DNA of 64,000 nucleotides, taken from an uncultured Clostridia bacterium. GTDB lineage: Bacteria; Bacillota; Clostridia; Christensenellales; Aristaeellaceae. A model generated the notes under the pieces. It had not been told where the DNA came from. It saw nothing but the letters and a program-made list of their open reading frames with translations, and made no database searches. The position numbers were made by a program, and so were the translations under genes. Each line of letters begins with the position of its first letter. Position 1 is the first letter of the stretch. Positions 26,885-36,077 of this stretch are shown here, piece by piece. The stretch spans positions 8,135 to 72,134 of the forward strand of contig CALCUD010000111.1 in the NCBI GenBank assembly GCA_937906775.1. The letters are read 5' to 3'.

Positions 26885-28289
26885 ACCTGCCGCCGGCGGT
26901 ACGCCGGATCGCGGCTTCCGCGGCGGCACGGACTCTGGCGGACCATCCGCCCCGATAATATTCGCAGCACGCGGGATCGATCCCCAGCACATCTTCGGGA
27001 TCCGTTTCGAGCGCGGACGCGCGGCATCCGCCCATACAGGCATTCCGGAATTCGCATGCGCCGCAGCGTTCGTTATGCTCAATGACTCTGGCCGCGCGCG
27101 TCTGGATCAGTTCCATATAGGACGACCGCGTCAGGCAGTTTTCCAGCCCGATCTCCTGGATCACAGGATACCGGTCCTGAATACTCATTCCGGAGAGCGC
27201 GAAACAGGGAAGAGCCCTGCCTTCCGGCGAAATATACATCACGTTCCGCGCGTGGTCGCAAAGACAGACTTTTTCCGGATCTCCCCCCTGCCTGTCAAAC
27301 GGCAGACGGTATGTTTCCGTATCGCCTTTCCGCGCCGCGAAAAAGCCGCCCAGCTGGATCGACAGCGGCGCCCCGTCCTCATAAAAACGCGGAATATATT
27401 CCAGATACGTTTCGAAAAGTTCCCGTATCCCGATCGAAACGCCGTAGCCGTTTTCTTTCCACGCGCCCAGATCAGAGACCGGATTCGTCTTCAGCGAGCG
27501 GCAGCCGACCTCCGCGAGGTGGTTGACCGATTCGCGAAGACTGTGCTTGTTTTTTTCATGGATACACATTTCGGAAGCCGTTCTGAAACCCCGGTCACGG
27601 CAGCGTATGAACGCGTCGTTGACTTTTTTTTCCGCTCCCGGGACGCCTCTCAGCCAGTCATGCCATCCGACCCCGTCAAAGCTCATATTGATCACGCAGT
27701 TTTTCAGCCCGCGCCGCTCCAGGCCGTCCAGGAAAGCGTCATTGACCAGCGATCCGTTGGAATAGATCTGCTCAATGATGATCTTCCTTTCCAGCAAAGC
27801 GTCGACGATCTGCCAGAAGTCGCCGCGCACGAGCGGCTCCCCGCCTGTCAGTGAAACGGTACGCACGCCGCACCGGGCCAGATCGTCCGTGATCCTGAGG
27901 ACGGTATCCAGCGGAAGTTCGCCGAGTTTCGCGTCAGCGGCCGACATATAGCAATGTTTGCAGCGATAATTGCATTTCCCTGTCACAGACCAGTGCGCGG
28001 TACGGATATACCGCGCCGGATACAGCCGGTATTCCTGCTCCTTGTTCCACGGGCGGGGACGGTCCAGCTTTTCAACCGTACCCTCGCGCGCGAGCTGTTC
28101 GGCGATGCTCCTCTGCCGGTCGGTGATGAGCGAAAGCGAAAAATCGCATTTCCCGTTGCAAAGGCTGAGCACGTCAAAGATCTCTTCCGGGATGAACACC
28201 GGGGATCCGGTCCCTTCCCGCACAACAGCCCGGGGCAGCTTCTGCCACCCCCGCAGACTGTATTCAGGTTTCAGCAGATAATAACTCAT
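26883..28289 (-). CDS. radical SAM/SPASM RiPP maturase 1
   Basis: This 468-residue enzyme has a PqqD-like N-terminal part (FIPEEIFDVLSLCNGKCDFS), then the radical SAM CxxxCxxC motif C106-C110-C113 in GKCNYRCKHC. Further core motifs are SLTGGEPL, INMSFDGVGWHDWLRG and a SPASM-type Cys cluster near the C-terminus (LPCFALSG, then CGACEFRNACMGGC). It would use a [4Fe-4S] cluster and S-adenosylmethionine to crosslink or modify a peptide. GAGG lies 8 nt before the ATG. The gene follows the triple-CxC precursor after a terminator-like hairpin, so it is the likely maturase of that peptide. It is paralogous to the 37319-38746 enzyme. Confidence 0.9.
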   Translation of the reverse strand: MSYYLLKPEYSLRGWQKLPRAVVREGTGSPVFIPEEIFDVLSLCNGKCDFSLSLITDRQRSIAEQLAREGTVEKLDRPRPWNKEQEYRLYPARYIRTAHWSVTGKCNYRCKHCYMSAADAKLGELPLDTVLRITDDLARCGVRTVSLTGGEPLVRGDFWQIVDALLERKIIIEQIYSNGSLVNDAFLDGLERRGLKNCVINMSFDGVGWHDWLRGVPGAEKKVNDAFIRCRDRGFRTASEMCIHEKNKHSLRESVNHLAEVGCRSLKTNPVSDLGAWKENGYGVSIGIRELFETYLEYIPRFYEDGAPLSIQLGGFFAARKGDTETYRLPFDRQGGDPEKVCLCDHARNVMYISPEGRALPCFALSGMSIQDRYPVIQEIGLENCLTRSSYMELIQTRAARVIEHNERCGACEFRNACMGGCRASALETDPEDVLGIDPACCEYYRGGWSARVRAAAEAAIRRTAGGR

Positions 28290-28316
28290 TTCATACCTCT
28301 GTGATATCCGGACAAC

Positions 28317-28354
28317 AAAAAACCACCTCCGTTAACTGTACGTTATCGGAGGTG
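28317..28354 (-). terminator. attenuator hairpin between precursor and maturase
   Basis: On the minus strand CACCTCCG and TAAC pair with GTTA and CGGAGGTG, followed by six T. It begins 8 nt after the precursor stop and ends upstream of the maturase RBS. Partial termination would give more precursor than enzyme transcript. Confidence 0.8.
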
Positions 28355-28361
28355 TATCCGG

Positions 28362-28739
28362 TTAAGTGATATCTCCTTTTCCGCCGCCGCCAAACAGGCA
28401 GAAGCAGGCGCGCTCCTTGTCTCTCGAGAATCCTATTCCGCCCACCACACAGGCGCACGGTTCGGGAGCGCTTCCGCCGCCGCCGCCGACAACGCATACG
28501 CATGTCGTCCCGCCGTCGATGCTCTCCAGTTCGTCAAGCGTCACCTCGGCATGTTTGTCTTTTTCGGGAACGGCGGCTTTTAAATCTTCCGTCGTCAGAG
28601 TGAGACCGTACTCCCGGGCCAGCGCGACGCATTTTTCATTTCTTTCCTCTTCATCCAGATCCGAAAGCTCCTGAAAACGGCGACCCGCTTCCTCATTGAC
28701 TGAAACCAGTTCAATCAGTTTTTTCAATTCTTCCGACAT
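28362..28739 (-). CDS. Nif11-type RiPP precursor with triple CxC core
   Basis: This 125-residue peptide has a Nif11-like leader: an amphipathic helix (LKKLIELVSVNEEAGRRFQE), ALAREYGLTLTTEDLKAA, then LDELESIDGG with the double-glycine cleavage site at residues 76-77. The 48-residue core contains three CxC-x2-GG units: C80/C82 (VVGG), C95/C97 (VVGG) and C112/C114 (LFGG), separated by SAPEP and FSRDKERA. All six core cysteines lie in these pairs. The ATG at 28739 follows GGGAG. It has its own promoter at 28816-28845. Cleavage by the C39 exporter encoded upstream and modification by the adjacent radical SAM enzyme are inferred. Confidence 0.88.
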   Translation of the reverse strand: MSEELKKLIELVSVNEEAGRRFQELSDLDEEERNEKCVALAREYGLTLTTEDLKAAVPEKDKHAEVTLDELESIDGGTTCVCVVGGGGGSAPEPCACVVGGIGFSRDKERACFCLFGGGGKGDIT

Positions 28740-28815
28740 GATAATTCTCCCTTCGTCACCATCACACAAACAGACAAAAGCAAAACGATTATGAATCCGG
28801 TTTTCCTTACCCGGA

Positions 28816-28845
28816 ATCATATCACCGATGAGCCTTCTCTGTCAA
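28816..28845 (-). promoter_or_regulatory. promoter of the triple-CxC precursor
   Basis: On the minus strand TTGACA (28845-28840), 18 bp, then TATGAT (28821-28816). The predicted start is near 28809, giving a leader of about 70 nt. Confidence 0.7.
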
Positions 28846-28915
28846 CAGAAGCAACCGCGGATCCGCTGACCGCGCGCCCGCGCTTTTACAAAAAACCGTC
28901 ATCCGTTCCGGCCGT

Positions 28916-31654
28916 TCATCCGCGGCCGGAACTCTTTTTCTTTGCGGAAGCCGTATACATCAGGCCGGCCAGCGCCAGAATGCCCCAAAGACACCATAAT
29001 GCCGGATCCGAACCGTCGCCTGTTTTCGGCACAGGATCATCCTCGCCCCGGCCGTTTTCGTTCCAGTTGATCAGCACACATCTGTTTCTTGCCGGAAGCT
29101 TCCGGTACAGTTCCGCGTCCTTCGCGACAGCGGGACCCGAAAACGCCTCATTTTCACTGTGGCCCACCTGAAGCGTACAACCGAGATCGATCCGGAAATT
29201 TTCAATGGAGCAGCCGAATCCGCTGCTGCCGCAGGCTTTGACCCTGCCCCCGGTTACACGGATATCGCTTGCCTTCCCCGCGGAGACGCAGCCGATCCCG
29301 ACGCCGAGGCTCTCATTGCCATAGGCGCAAACACGGCCGCCTTCAATGGTGATATGCTCGGCTTTTCCGCCTTTTCCGCCGCCGCCGATCCCGTTGCAGC
29401 CCCGCGCCGTGACGCTGCCGCCGCTGATCCGGATATGATCCGCGTTGCCGTAGACGCTGTTTTTTCTGACGCATAATCCGCCGCCGATCCCGGCGCCGTT
29501 TCCTTTTCCCGTCGCCTCAACCGTACCGCCGTCAACCGTGATGTGCGATCCCGTTCCGCCCGCGCCGCCGCCGATCCCGGCCCCGTTCTCTCCCGCTGTC
29601 GCGGTGACTTTTCCGCCGGATACGCGGATATCCTGCCCGACGCCGCCGTTTCCTCCGCCGATCCCGGCGCCCAGATTGCCGCCGGCGGCATGAACGGTCC
29701 CGCCGCTGATCACGATATGATATCCGCCGCATTTGTTTCCGCCGCCGATGCCGGCGCCGGATCCGCTGCTGGAAGCGTCCACGGTTCCTCCGCTGACCGT
29801 AATATTCACGCCGGGATGTTCGGCCGTGCCGCCGATCCCGGCTCCGCCGCCGATTGCCCTGACATCACCGCCGCAGACAGTGATCCCGCTGGAGGAATCA
29901 GCGGTGAAGTCGCCGCCGATCCCGGCACCGTACGCTCCGCCTTTCGCGAAGACCCTGCCCCGGTTGACCGTGCAGTGAGCGCCGGTGTTCTTCAGCAGGA
30001 TCCCCGTCGCCTGATTGACGGGGTTTTCAACCTGATTCCGGTCGTTCTGACTCTCCGCGCGGAGTTCCCCGCCGTTGACCGTCAGCGAAGCCCGATCCTC
30101 CACGACGATCGCCGGACTGTCATTCAGCACAGCGATCAGCTTCCCGCTTTGCGCTGACTGCCCGTATACGGTCAGGGACGAGTCCGGTCCGATACGGATC
30201 CCGCGCGGGGCGTTCAGCTGGCATCCGTCCTCCAGGATCAAAGTGATATTCCCGGTGACTTCCGCCGTGTCCGGCAGCGTCAGACTGCCGGATACGGTAT
30301 ACCAGCCTCCCGGATTGTTGCCGGTATTCCAGTTGCACAGGCCGTTCCGCGAAGTCGCGTTCGCCAGCTGGAGACAGCCCTCATGTCCTTTGGCAGCGCC
30401 TTTTTTATCAATATAGGCAACGCCCCGGATATTGTCCACTCTGGCCGCTTTGTTCCCGGACAGAACGGCGGCGAAGCGGCCCGGATCATAACAGGCGGTC
30501 AGACTGTCCGGATCGCTGCCGACCCAGCACGTCATCCGGCCGTCGACCGTGATATCCGCGCTGCCGTTCGGGATCCCGACGGCGCAGTTGGCCGCTCCGA
30601 CAGAAGTCACAACCGTTTCGCCGCCGCTGATCCGGACGGTGATCCCGCTGCTGCCGTATCCGCCGCCGATGCCGGCGGCGATCTCCGTGCCGGTCCCGAT
30701 CCTGTTCACATCCGCGCTGGCATGGATGACGCCGCCGGTGATCGTGATCTTCCTGTCGCCCCGGTCCGTTTCGTATCCGCCGCCGATCGCCGCCGCGTAC
30801 CCGGAGGATTCCGCCGTGATCTCGCCTCCGGAAATCACGATATTGCCGAAGGAGCCGCCAAAGTAGCCGTCCCCGCCGCAGCCGATGGCGGCGGCGCACT
30901 CATGGGTTACGCGCGCGCAGCTGCGCGCGTGGACGGTACCGCCGGAAATGATGATATCCTTCGCGTTTCCGTTAAATCCGCCGCCGATCCCGGCGCCGGT
31001 CCCGCCCGAGAACCCTGTTCCGCCGGCGGCGTCGATCACACCGCCCCGGATGATGATATTCCCGGCGGACATATTCTCATCATGGGTATTTCCGGCGCCG
31101 CCGATCCCCGCCGCCTGAGGGCCGCCGACCGCGGTGATATGCCCGCCGTAGATGGCGATATCGCCCGTATAGTATCTGCGTACCGATTCGTCCGATCCGT
31201 ACGCGGATCCGCCGATCCCGGCATTCCCCATATTCTCCGCATAGTAATGCCAGCTGTTGTCAGCCGTCAGCGTACCGGTCCCCTGCTCCTGCGCGTAGAT
31301 CCGGATCGAATTCATATGATCCACCCGGATGGAGGACACTTCCATGGTATATCCGTCCAGCAGGATCAGATGGACATTGCCGCGCGTTTCCAGAGATCTG
31401 TCATGATGGATATAATCACAGTCCAGAACATACCAGGTATCCGTCTGATAACTGCCGAGCCAGTCCTGATCCCCGATCGCGCTGATGGAGAACGCGTCCG
31501 CGGGGAGTCCTTTCGTTTCAAAGCTCCCGGCGCTTTCATCATAGTACAGAAAGGTATCGGAGACGTTCCAGGCCGTGGCTGAAAAAGGGGCCAGCGCGAA
31601 GAGAATGCAGGCAGCGAACAGAACCGCCAGCATCTTTTTTCCGGACTTTTCCAT
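28916..31654 (-). CDS. GIGGG-repeat sortase-anchored protein in RiPP cluster
   Basis: This 912-residue protein has a signal peptide (KMLAVLFAACILFALAPFSA), an N-terminal region ending near residue 110, and two arrays of AGIGGG / IxISGGxVxA repeats (about residues 140-360 and 570-850). These are separated by a stretch containing WNTGNNPGGWYTVSGSL. The C-terminus has DPVPKTGD, a hydrophobic helix and a KKK tail, a sortase signal. It shares its repeats and anchor with the 18850-21855 protein. The ATG at 31654 follows GGGGAG. It lies 25 nt after an ABC exporter and upstream of the precursor promoter; a surface role next to a peptide exporter is unexplained. Confidence 0.85.
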   Translation of the reverse strand: MEKSGKKMLAVLFAACILFALAPFSATAWNVSDTFLYYDESAGSFETKGLPADAFSISAIGDQDWLGSYQTDTWYVLDCDYIHHDRSLETRGNVHLILLDGYTMEVSSIRVDHMNSIRIYAQEQGTGTLTADNSWHYYAENMGNAGIGGSAYGSDESVRRYYTGDIAIYGGHITAVGGPQAAGIGGAGNTHDENMSAGNIIIRGGVIDAAGGTGFSGGTGAGIGGGFNGNAKDIIISGGTVHARSCARVTHECAAAIGCGGDGYFGGSFGNIVISGGEITAESSGYAAAIGGGYETDRGDRKITITGGVIHASADVNRIGTGTEIAAGIGGGYGSSGITVRISGGETVVTSVGAANCAVGIPNGSADITVDGRMTCWVGSDPDSLTACYDPGRFAAVLSGNKAARVDNIRGVAYIDKKGAAKGHEGCLQLANATSRNGLCNWNTGNNPGGWYTVSGSLTLPDTAEVTGNITLILEDGCQLNAPRGIRIGPDSSLTVYGQSAQSGKLIAVLNDSPAIVVEDRASLTVNGGELRAESQNDRNQVENPVNQATGILLKNTGAHCTVNRGRVFAKGGAYGAGIGGDFTADSSSGITVCGGDVRAIGGGAGIGGTAEHPGVNITVSGGTVDASSSGSGAGIGGGNKCGGYHIVISGGTVHAAGGNLGAGIGGGNGGVGQDIRVSGGKVTATAGENGAGIGGGAGGTGSHITVDGGTVEATGKGNGAGIGGGLCVRKNSVYGNADHIRISGGSVTARGCNGIGGGGKGGKAEHITIEGGRVCAYGNESLGVGIGCVSAGKASDIRVTGGRVKACGSSGFGCSIENFRIDLGCTLQVGHSENEAFSGPAVAKDAELYRKLPARNRCVLINWNENGRGEDDPVPKTGDGSDPALWCLWGILALAGLMYTASAKKKSSGRG

Positions 31655-31679
31655 GGTTTTCACTCCCCGTCATCTGCTT

Positions 31680-33860
31680 TTATAGCTGCTGCCGTCTGAC
31701 AAGCTCCGCGAATTCGCCGTTTTTCGCGATCAGTTCGTCATAGGTCCCGTCCTCGATGATCTTCCCGCCGCTGAGCATGATGATCCTGTCGCAGTCCCGC
31801 ACGGTGGAAAGCCGGTGCGCGACGACCACCCGGGTGCAGTGCAGGGAGGCAAGAGAATCGGAAACGATCTTCTGGGTATAATTATCCAGGGCGCTGGTCG
31901 CTTCGTCGAAGAACAGGATATCCGGATCGGACGCGATGGCGCGGGCAATGAACACCCGCTGTTTCTGACCGCCGGAAATGCTGCCGGTACTGTTGGAAAC
32001 CATCGTGTTCAGCCCCATGGGCATTTTCCGGATATCCTCATCGATCCCGGCCATTTTCGCGGCGCGCCACACGTCGTCATCCGTGGCGGAGGGGGCCGAG
32101 ATGGTAATGTTGGAACGGATCGTCCCCGTAAAAAGATCCGTATTCTGCATGACGCATCCGATATGGCTGCGAAGCGATTTCGGGTCGATCGAGGTGATGT
32201 CCAGACCGTCGTAGCTGATACTCCCCCGAAGCGGTTTTTCAAAGCCGAGAAGCAGCCGGAGCAGCGTCGATTTTCCGCATCCGCTCTTTCCGACGATCGC
32301 CACGTAATCCCCCGGATTGATCTTCAGAGACAGATCGTCGATCACCGCCGGCATCTTTTCGTCATACCGGAAGCTGACGCCGGAAATCTCGATCTTTCCG
32401 GACAGCGAGGACACTCTTTTCTGCCTGCCGCTGATCTCCGGCCGCGCGTCCAGGATCGGCTTCACCAGCTTCAGAACGGGCGGAACGACCGAGAAGGCCG
32501 ACGCGGCGGAAGTCAGGCCCGTGAACGATCCGGAAAGCAGGCCGTAGGCCGCGATAAACGCCATATAGGCCGGCGCGCTGACGCCGTTCACATAGGCAAT
32601 ATAGTAAAGGAGCCCCGTCCCGAGCAGATTGATCAGCGCCGTGACCGTGGTATGATATCTGACAAGGACCGGCGGGTTATATTCCAGCTCGGCGGATCCC
32701 TTGTAAATCCCCGCCCATTTCGCGAAGATCCGCCGCTCCACCCCGGCCAGCTTGATCTTCTGCATGCCGGTGATCATGGAATAGAGGAAATCTGTTTCTC
32801 TGGCGTTCTGTTCCAGCTTTTTCGCGGTGATCTTCATCTGGGCGAAAACGACGGCCAGGGAATAAGCCGTCAGCGCCAGGATCACGGCCACCGACGGTAC
32901 GACCATGACCGGGGAGAAGCTGAAGATCTGCAGGAAGTAGATCAGGCTCATGACGACCGTAAGGCCGCTGGACAGGATCACGTCGAAAACCGTCGAGCAG
33001 AGCGAGGAGACGCAGTTCATGCGCGAGTAAAGCTCGCCGGAAGGAATCTCCTTGAAAAAAGACAGCGGAAGATTCAGAACGCGCGCCATGATGGCGGCAT
33101 TCACAACGGCGTCCGTTTTCAGGCTGATCGCCGACAGGCAGATCGATTTCACAACATTCAGAACGACGGTGGAAACAGAAACGCAGATCAGCAGCACGGC
33201 CGTGGCGATCAGCGGCCGGAGGTCGGGCTGCAGCACCAGATCGCTGTAGATATACTGGGTGACCTTCGGCGTGATCATGGAGATCAGCGTGACGAACAGC
33301 GTGCAAAGCCCGATCCTGAGAAAATCCTTCAGCGAAAGGCTGCGGAGCACCAGCTGCATCAGATCCCGCACCCTGATCGGTTTCGGCGGCAGCGGGGCAT
33401 AAAAGCAGATCGCCTCCGGGCGGATCCTGCCGGCGTTCCGGGCCGTGATCCGGACCTTCTCCCCCGTGACGCTGTTCACCCAGCTGTATCCGCGAAAGCC
33501 TGGGATGAGGGCGACCGCTGTGCCGTCATCCAGCGTTCCGAGAAAAGCGCCGAAGGCGTCCTTATACCATTTGCCTTCCAGTCTTACCCCGCGCCGCATG
33601 ATGCCTTCCGGTTCCGTCACCCAGGCGAGCCGTTCCTCCGGATCCGTCACGGAATCCGGGATCCCGATCGTTTTACGGATCCCGAAATACTCCAGGATCG
33701 CTGTCAGGGCGCAGGTGGCAGCCCCGGTCTTCCGGGTGGAGAATAAATCAAAAAGCTTTGTTCCGGTCACCACTTCGGAAAGGTTGACAAGGGCGTCCGA
33801 CAGAACGTCCTCGTCGGCGCTCAGTCTGCGCCTGATCTGATCATCCGTATTGACTGCCAT
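31680..33860 (-). CDS. NHLM-type ABC exporter without active peptidase
   Basis: This 726-residue protein has an N-terminal domain that sits where a C39 peptidase would be (KTGAATCALTAILEYFG) but lacks a clear Cys-His-Asp set. A six-segment ABC permease (residues 190-470) and an ATPase follow: Walker A GKSGCGKST near 540, signature SISGGQKQR and Walker B DILFFDEATSALD. It matches the non-peptidase partner of NHLM bacteriocin export pairs. AAAGGAGG precedes the ATG. The peptidase-containing exporter ends 17 nt upstream, so the two probably form a heterodimer or work in tandem. Confidence 0.85.
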   Translation of the reverse strand: MAVNTDDQIRRRLSADEDVLSDALVNLSEVVTGTKLFDLFSTRKTGAATCALTAILEYFGIRKTIGIPDSVTDPEERLAWVTEPEGIMRRGVRLEGKWYKDAFGAFLGTLDDGTAVALIPGFRGYSWVNSVTGEKVRITARNAGRIRPEAICFYAPLPPKPIRVRDLMQLVLRSLSLKDFLRIGLCTLFVTLISMITPKVTQYIYSDLVLQPDLRPLIATAVLLICVSVSTVVLNVVKSICLSAISLKTDAVVNAAIMARVLNLPLSFFKEIPSGELYSRMNCVSSLCSTVFDVILSSGLTVVMSLIYFLQIFSFSPVMVVPSVAVILALTAYSLAVVFAQMKITAKKLEQNARETDFLYSMITGMQKIKLAGVERRIFAKWAGIYKGSAELEYNPPVLVRYHTTVTALINLLGTGLLYYIAYVNGVSAPAYMAFIAAYGLLSGSFTGLTSAASAFSVVPPVLKLVKPILDARPEISGRQKRVSSLSGKIEISGVSFRYDEKMPAVIDDLSLKINPGDYVAIVGKSGCGKSTLLRLLLGFEKPLRGSISYDGLDITSIDPKSLRSHIGCVMQNTDLFTGTIRSNITISAPSATDDDVWRAAKMAGIDEDIRKMPMGLNTMVSNSTGSISGGQKQRVFIARAIASDPDILFFDEATSALDNYTQKIVSDSLASLHCTRVVVAHRLSTVRDCDRIIMLSGGKIIEDGTYDELIAKNGEFAELVRRQQL

Positions 33861-33877
33861 ACCGTCGCCTCCTTTCC

Positions 33878-36064
33878 TTATTCGCTTGTGATCATCCCGG
33901 CATAGTATCCGCAGCGCCGCATCAGCTCTTCATGACGGCCGCGGTCGATCACAACGCCATCCTTCAGAACAATGATCTCATCGCAGTCACGGATCGTGGA
34001 AAGGCGGTGGGAGATCATGATCATCGTGACGCCGCGCGCCCGGACTGCTTCCATGACGCGGAATTCCGTGTCGGCGTCCAGCGCGGAAGTGGCCTCGTCC
34101 ATGATCACCAGCGACGGATCGGACGCGAGCGCGCGGGCGATCTCGATCCGCTGGCGCTGCCCGCCGGAAAAATTGCTGCCTCTTTCGGTCAGGCGCGATT
34201 CAAATCCGTTTTCCCGGATCATGATATCGTCATAGATCCGGGCGTCCTTCGCGGCGTCGGCCAGGGAGCTTTCCGGGAGGGTGCCGTCCCACATGGAAAT
34301 GTTGCAGCCGACTGTATCGCTGAAAAGCGCTATATCCTGATCCACAGATGAAACAGAGGCGGTAAACACGCTGCGTCTGATCTCCCGGATGGGCTTTCCG
34401 TCATAAAGGATCTCCCCGCTCCACGGCTGATACAGCCCGGTCGCAAGCTTCGCCAGCGTCGACTTTCCGCTGCCGGAGCCTCCCACAAAGGCGACGCACT
34501 GACCCTTCTTTACATTCATGCTGAAGCCGGAGATCAGCGGCGGTTTCAGGCGGTTGTATCCGAACGTCACATCCCGGAATTCAACAGCGCCCGACAGTTT
34601 TTCATACAGAACGCCGTCATCCCGGACTTCCGCTCCGAAGTCAACATCCGCGGGATATTCCATCACATCGCTGATCCGTTCCATATTGGTCCGCATTTCC
34701 TGGAAGGACTGCGTCGCGCTGATCAGCGACGTCGCGGGTTTCGTAAAGGCGTTCAGGTACCCCGTGAAGGCGGACACAAGGCCCATGGTCCAGTTTCCCT
34801 TCATGATGAACCCTACCGCGACGCAAAGAATGATATTGCCGGTCACGGAGGAGATCAGGGCGGGAAGCTGGCCGTAGATCATATTCATATCGCTGAGCCT
34901 GACCTGATCTTCGTTGCAGGCGGCCTGCAGATCCGCCCAGTTGCTGAAATACCCGTTCTCCGCCCCGGACGCCTTGATGGTCTCGATCATGCTCATCCCG
35001 GCCATGCCCGTATTGGCCAGCAGCGAAGCGTTCTTCATCTGAATGCGCGACAGGTTCACCCGTTTCTTCGATACATAAACGGAGACCGCCATATTGATGC
35101 AGACGGAAGCCACACCGATCAGCGCCACAGGAAGACTGTAACGGATCATCAGCGCCAGATAGAAGATCATCGCCGCGAAATCCAGCGCCAGAGGCGCGAA
35201 GGTCATGATCAGCGTGGAGGTCACGGTGGCGTTGGAGGCGTTTCTGTTCAGAATATCCCCGGGAAGCCGCTGACTGAAAAATTCCATGGGCAGGCTCAGG
35301 ATATGCCAGATAAACTGCGTGCTCGCGCTGATCGCCATTTTGCCCTGCATCCGGATCAGATAGGCGTTCCTGATCCATGACACAATGACCCGGACGGCGA
35401 CCGTCGCGAAGAATCCGATAAAGAACAATCGCACAACGCCTGAAGTGACCCGGTCGGCAAGGATGTAATCCATAAACAGACGCGGGAACGCGGGCTCCAG
35501 TATGCCCGTGACCGTCAGGAGAAATGTGGTCAGAAGGATCAGGGCCATCATGGCGGCCGTCCCTTTCAGGCGCTGCCGGGCAAAGTCCAGCACCGATTCG
35601 GGCTTTCCTCCCGGGGTGAACTTTTCCGTGGGCGCGAAGGTCATACAAAGTCCCGAATACCCGCGGGCGAATGTTTCCTCCGGGATCGACAGGATCCCCT
35701 TCGCGGGATCGTTCACGATGAATTTTCCCCTCCGGTATCCGTCAAGAACGACAAAATGTTTGTATTCCCAGTGAATGATACAGGGATAGGTGATCTCCGT
35801 TTTCAATTCTTCCGCGTTGTACCGGTAGGCATGAACTTCCAGCCCGTAATGGGCCGCGGCCAGATAGACGCTTTTCAGATTCGACCCGTCGCGGGAGACC
35901 CCGCAGTCCTTCCGGACCTGAGAAAGCGGAATAAACAGGCCGTAATAGGCAAGGATCATATCCAGGGAGGCCGCTCCGCATTCCAGCGCTTCCATCTGCA
36001 TGACCATCGGGACCCTGGCTACCTGCCCTTTGCCCAGCGGTTTCTTCACAGTCGCTTTTTTCAT
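33878..36064 (-). CDS. C39 peptidase ABC exporter (NHLM type)
   Basis: This 728-residue protein has an N-terminal C39 double-glycine peptidase with Cys29 in MEALECGAAS, a His in WEYKHFVVLDG, and NDPAKG. It also has a six-segment permease (about 160-440) and an ATPase with Walker A VGGSGSGKST near 510, signature NFSGGQRQR and Walker B SLVIMDEATSALD. This family removes leaders at GG and exports the core. Both precursors of the cluster have GG leaders. GGAGG precedes the ATG, and 13 nt separate it from the upstream membrane-fusion-like gene. Confidence 0.92.
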   Translation of the reverse strand: MKKATVKKPLGKGQVARVPMVMQMEALECGAASLDMILAYYGLFIPLSQVRKDCGVSRDGSNLKSVYLAAAHYGLEVHAYRYNAEELKTEITYPCIIHWEYKHFVVLDGYRRGKFIVNDPAKGILSIPEETFARGYSGLCMTFAPTEKFTPGGKPESVLDFARQRLKGTAAMMALILLTTFLLTVTGILEPAFPRLFMDYILADRVTSGVVRLFFIGFFATVAVRVIVSWIRNAYLIRMQGKMAISASTQFIWHILSLPMEFFSQRLPGDILNRNASNATVTSTLIMTFAPLALDFAAMIFYLALMIRYSLPVALIGVASVCINMAVSVYVSKKRVNLSRIQMKNASLLANTGMAGMSMIETIKASGAENGYFSNWADLQAACNEDQVRLSDMNMIYGQLPALISSVTGNIILCVAVGFIMKGNWTMGLVSAFTGYLNAFTKPATSLISATQSFQEMRTNMERISDVMEYPADVDFGAEVRDDGVLYEKLSGAVEFRDVTFGYNRLKPPLISGFSMNVKKGQCVAFVGGSGSGKSTLAKLATGLYQPWSGEILYDGKPIREIRRSVFTASVSSVDQDIALFSDTVGCNISMWDGTLPESSLADAAKDARIYDDIMIRENGFESRLTERGSNFSGGQRQRIEIARALASDPSLVIMDEATSALDADTEFRVMEAVRARGVTMIMISHRLSTIRDCDEIIVLKDGVVIDRGRHEELMRRCGYYAGMITSE

Positions 36065-36077
36065 GGGACGCCTCCAG

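Noticed and set aside
31815..33746. Long plus-strand frame over the second ABC exporter
   Set aside because: Shadow of an intact ABC transporter with Walker and signature motifs.
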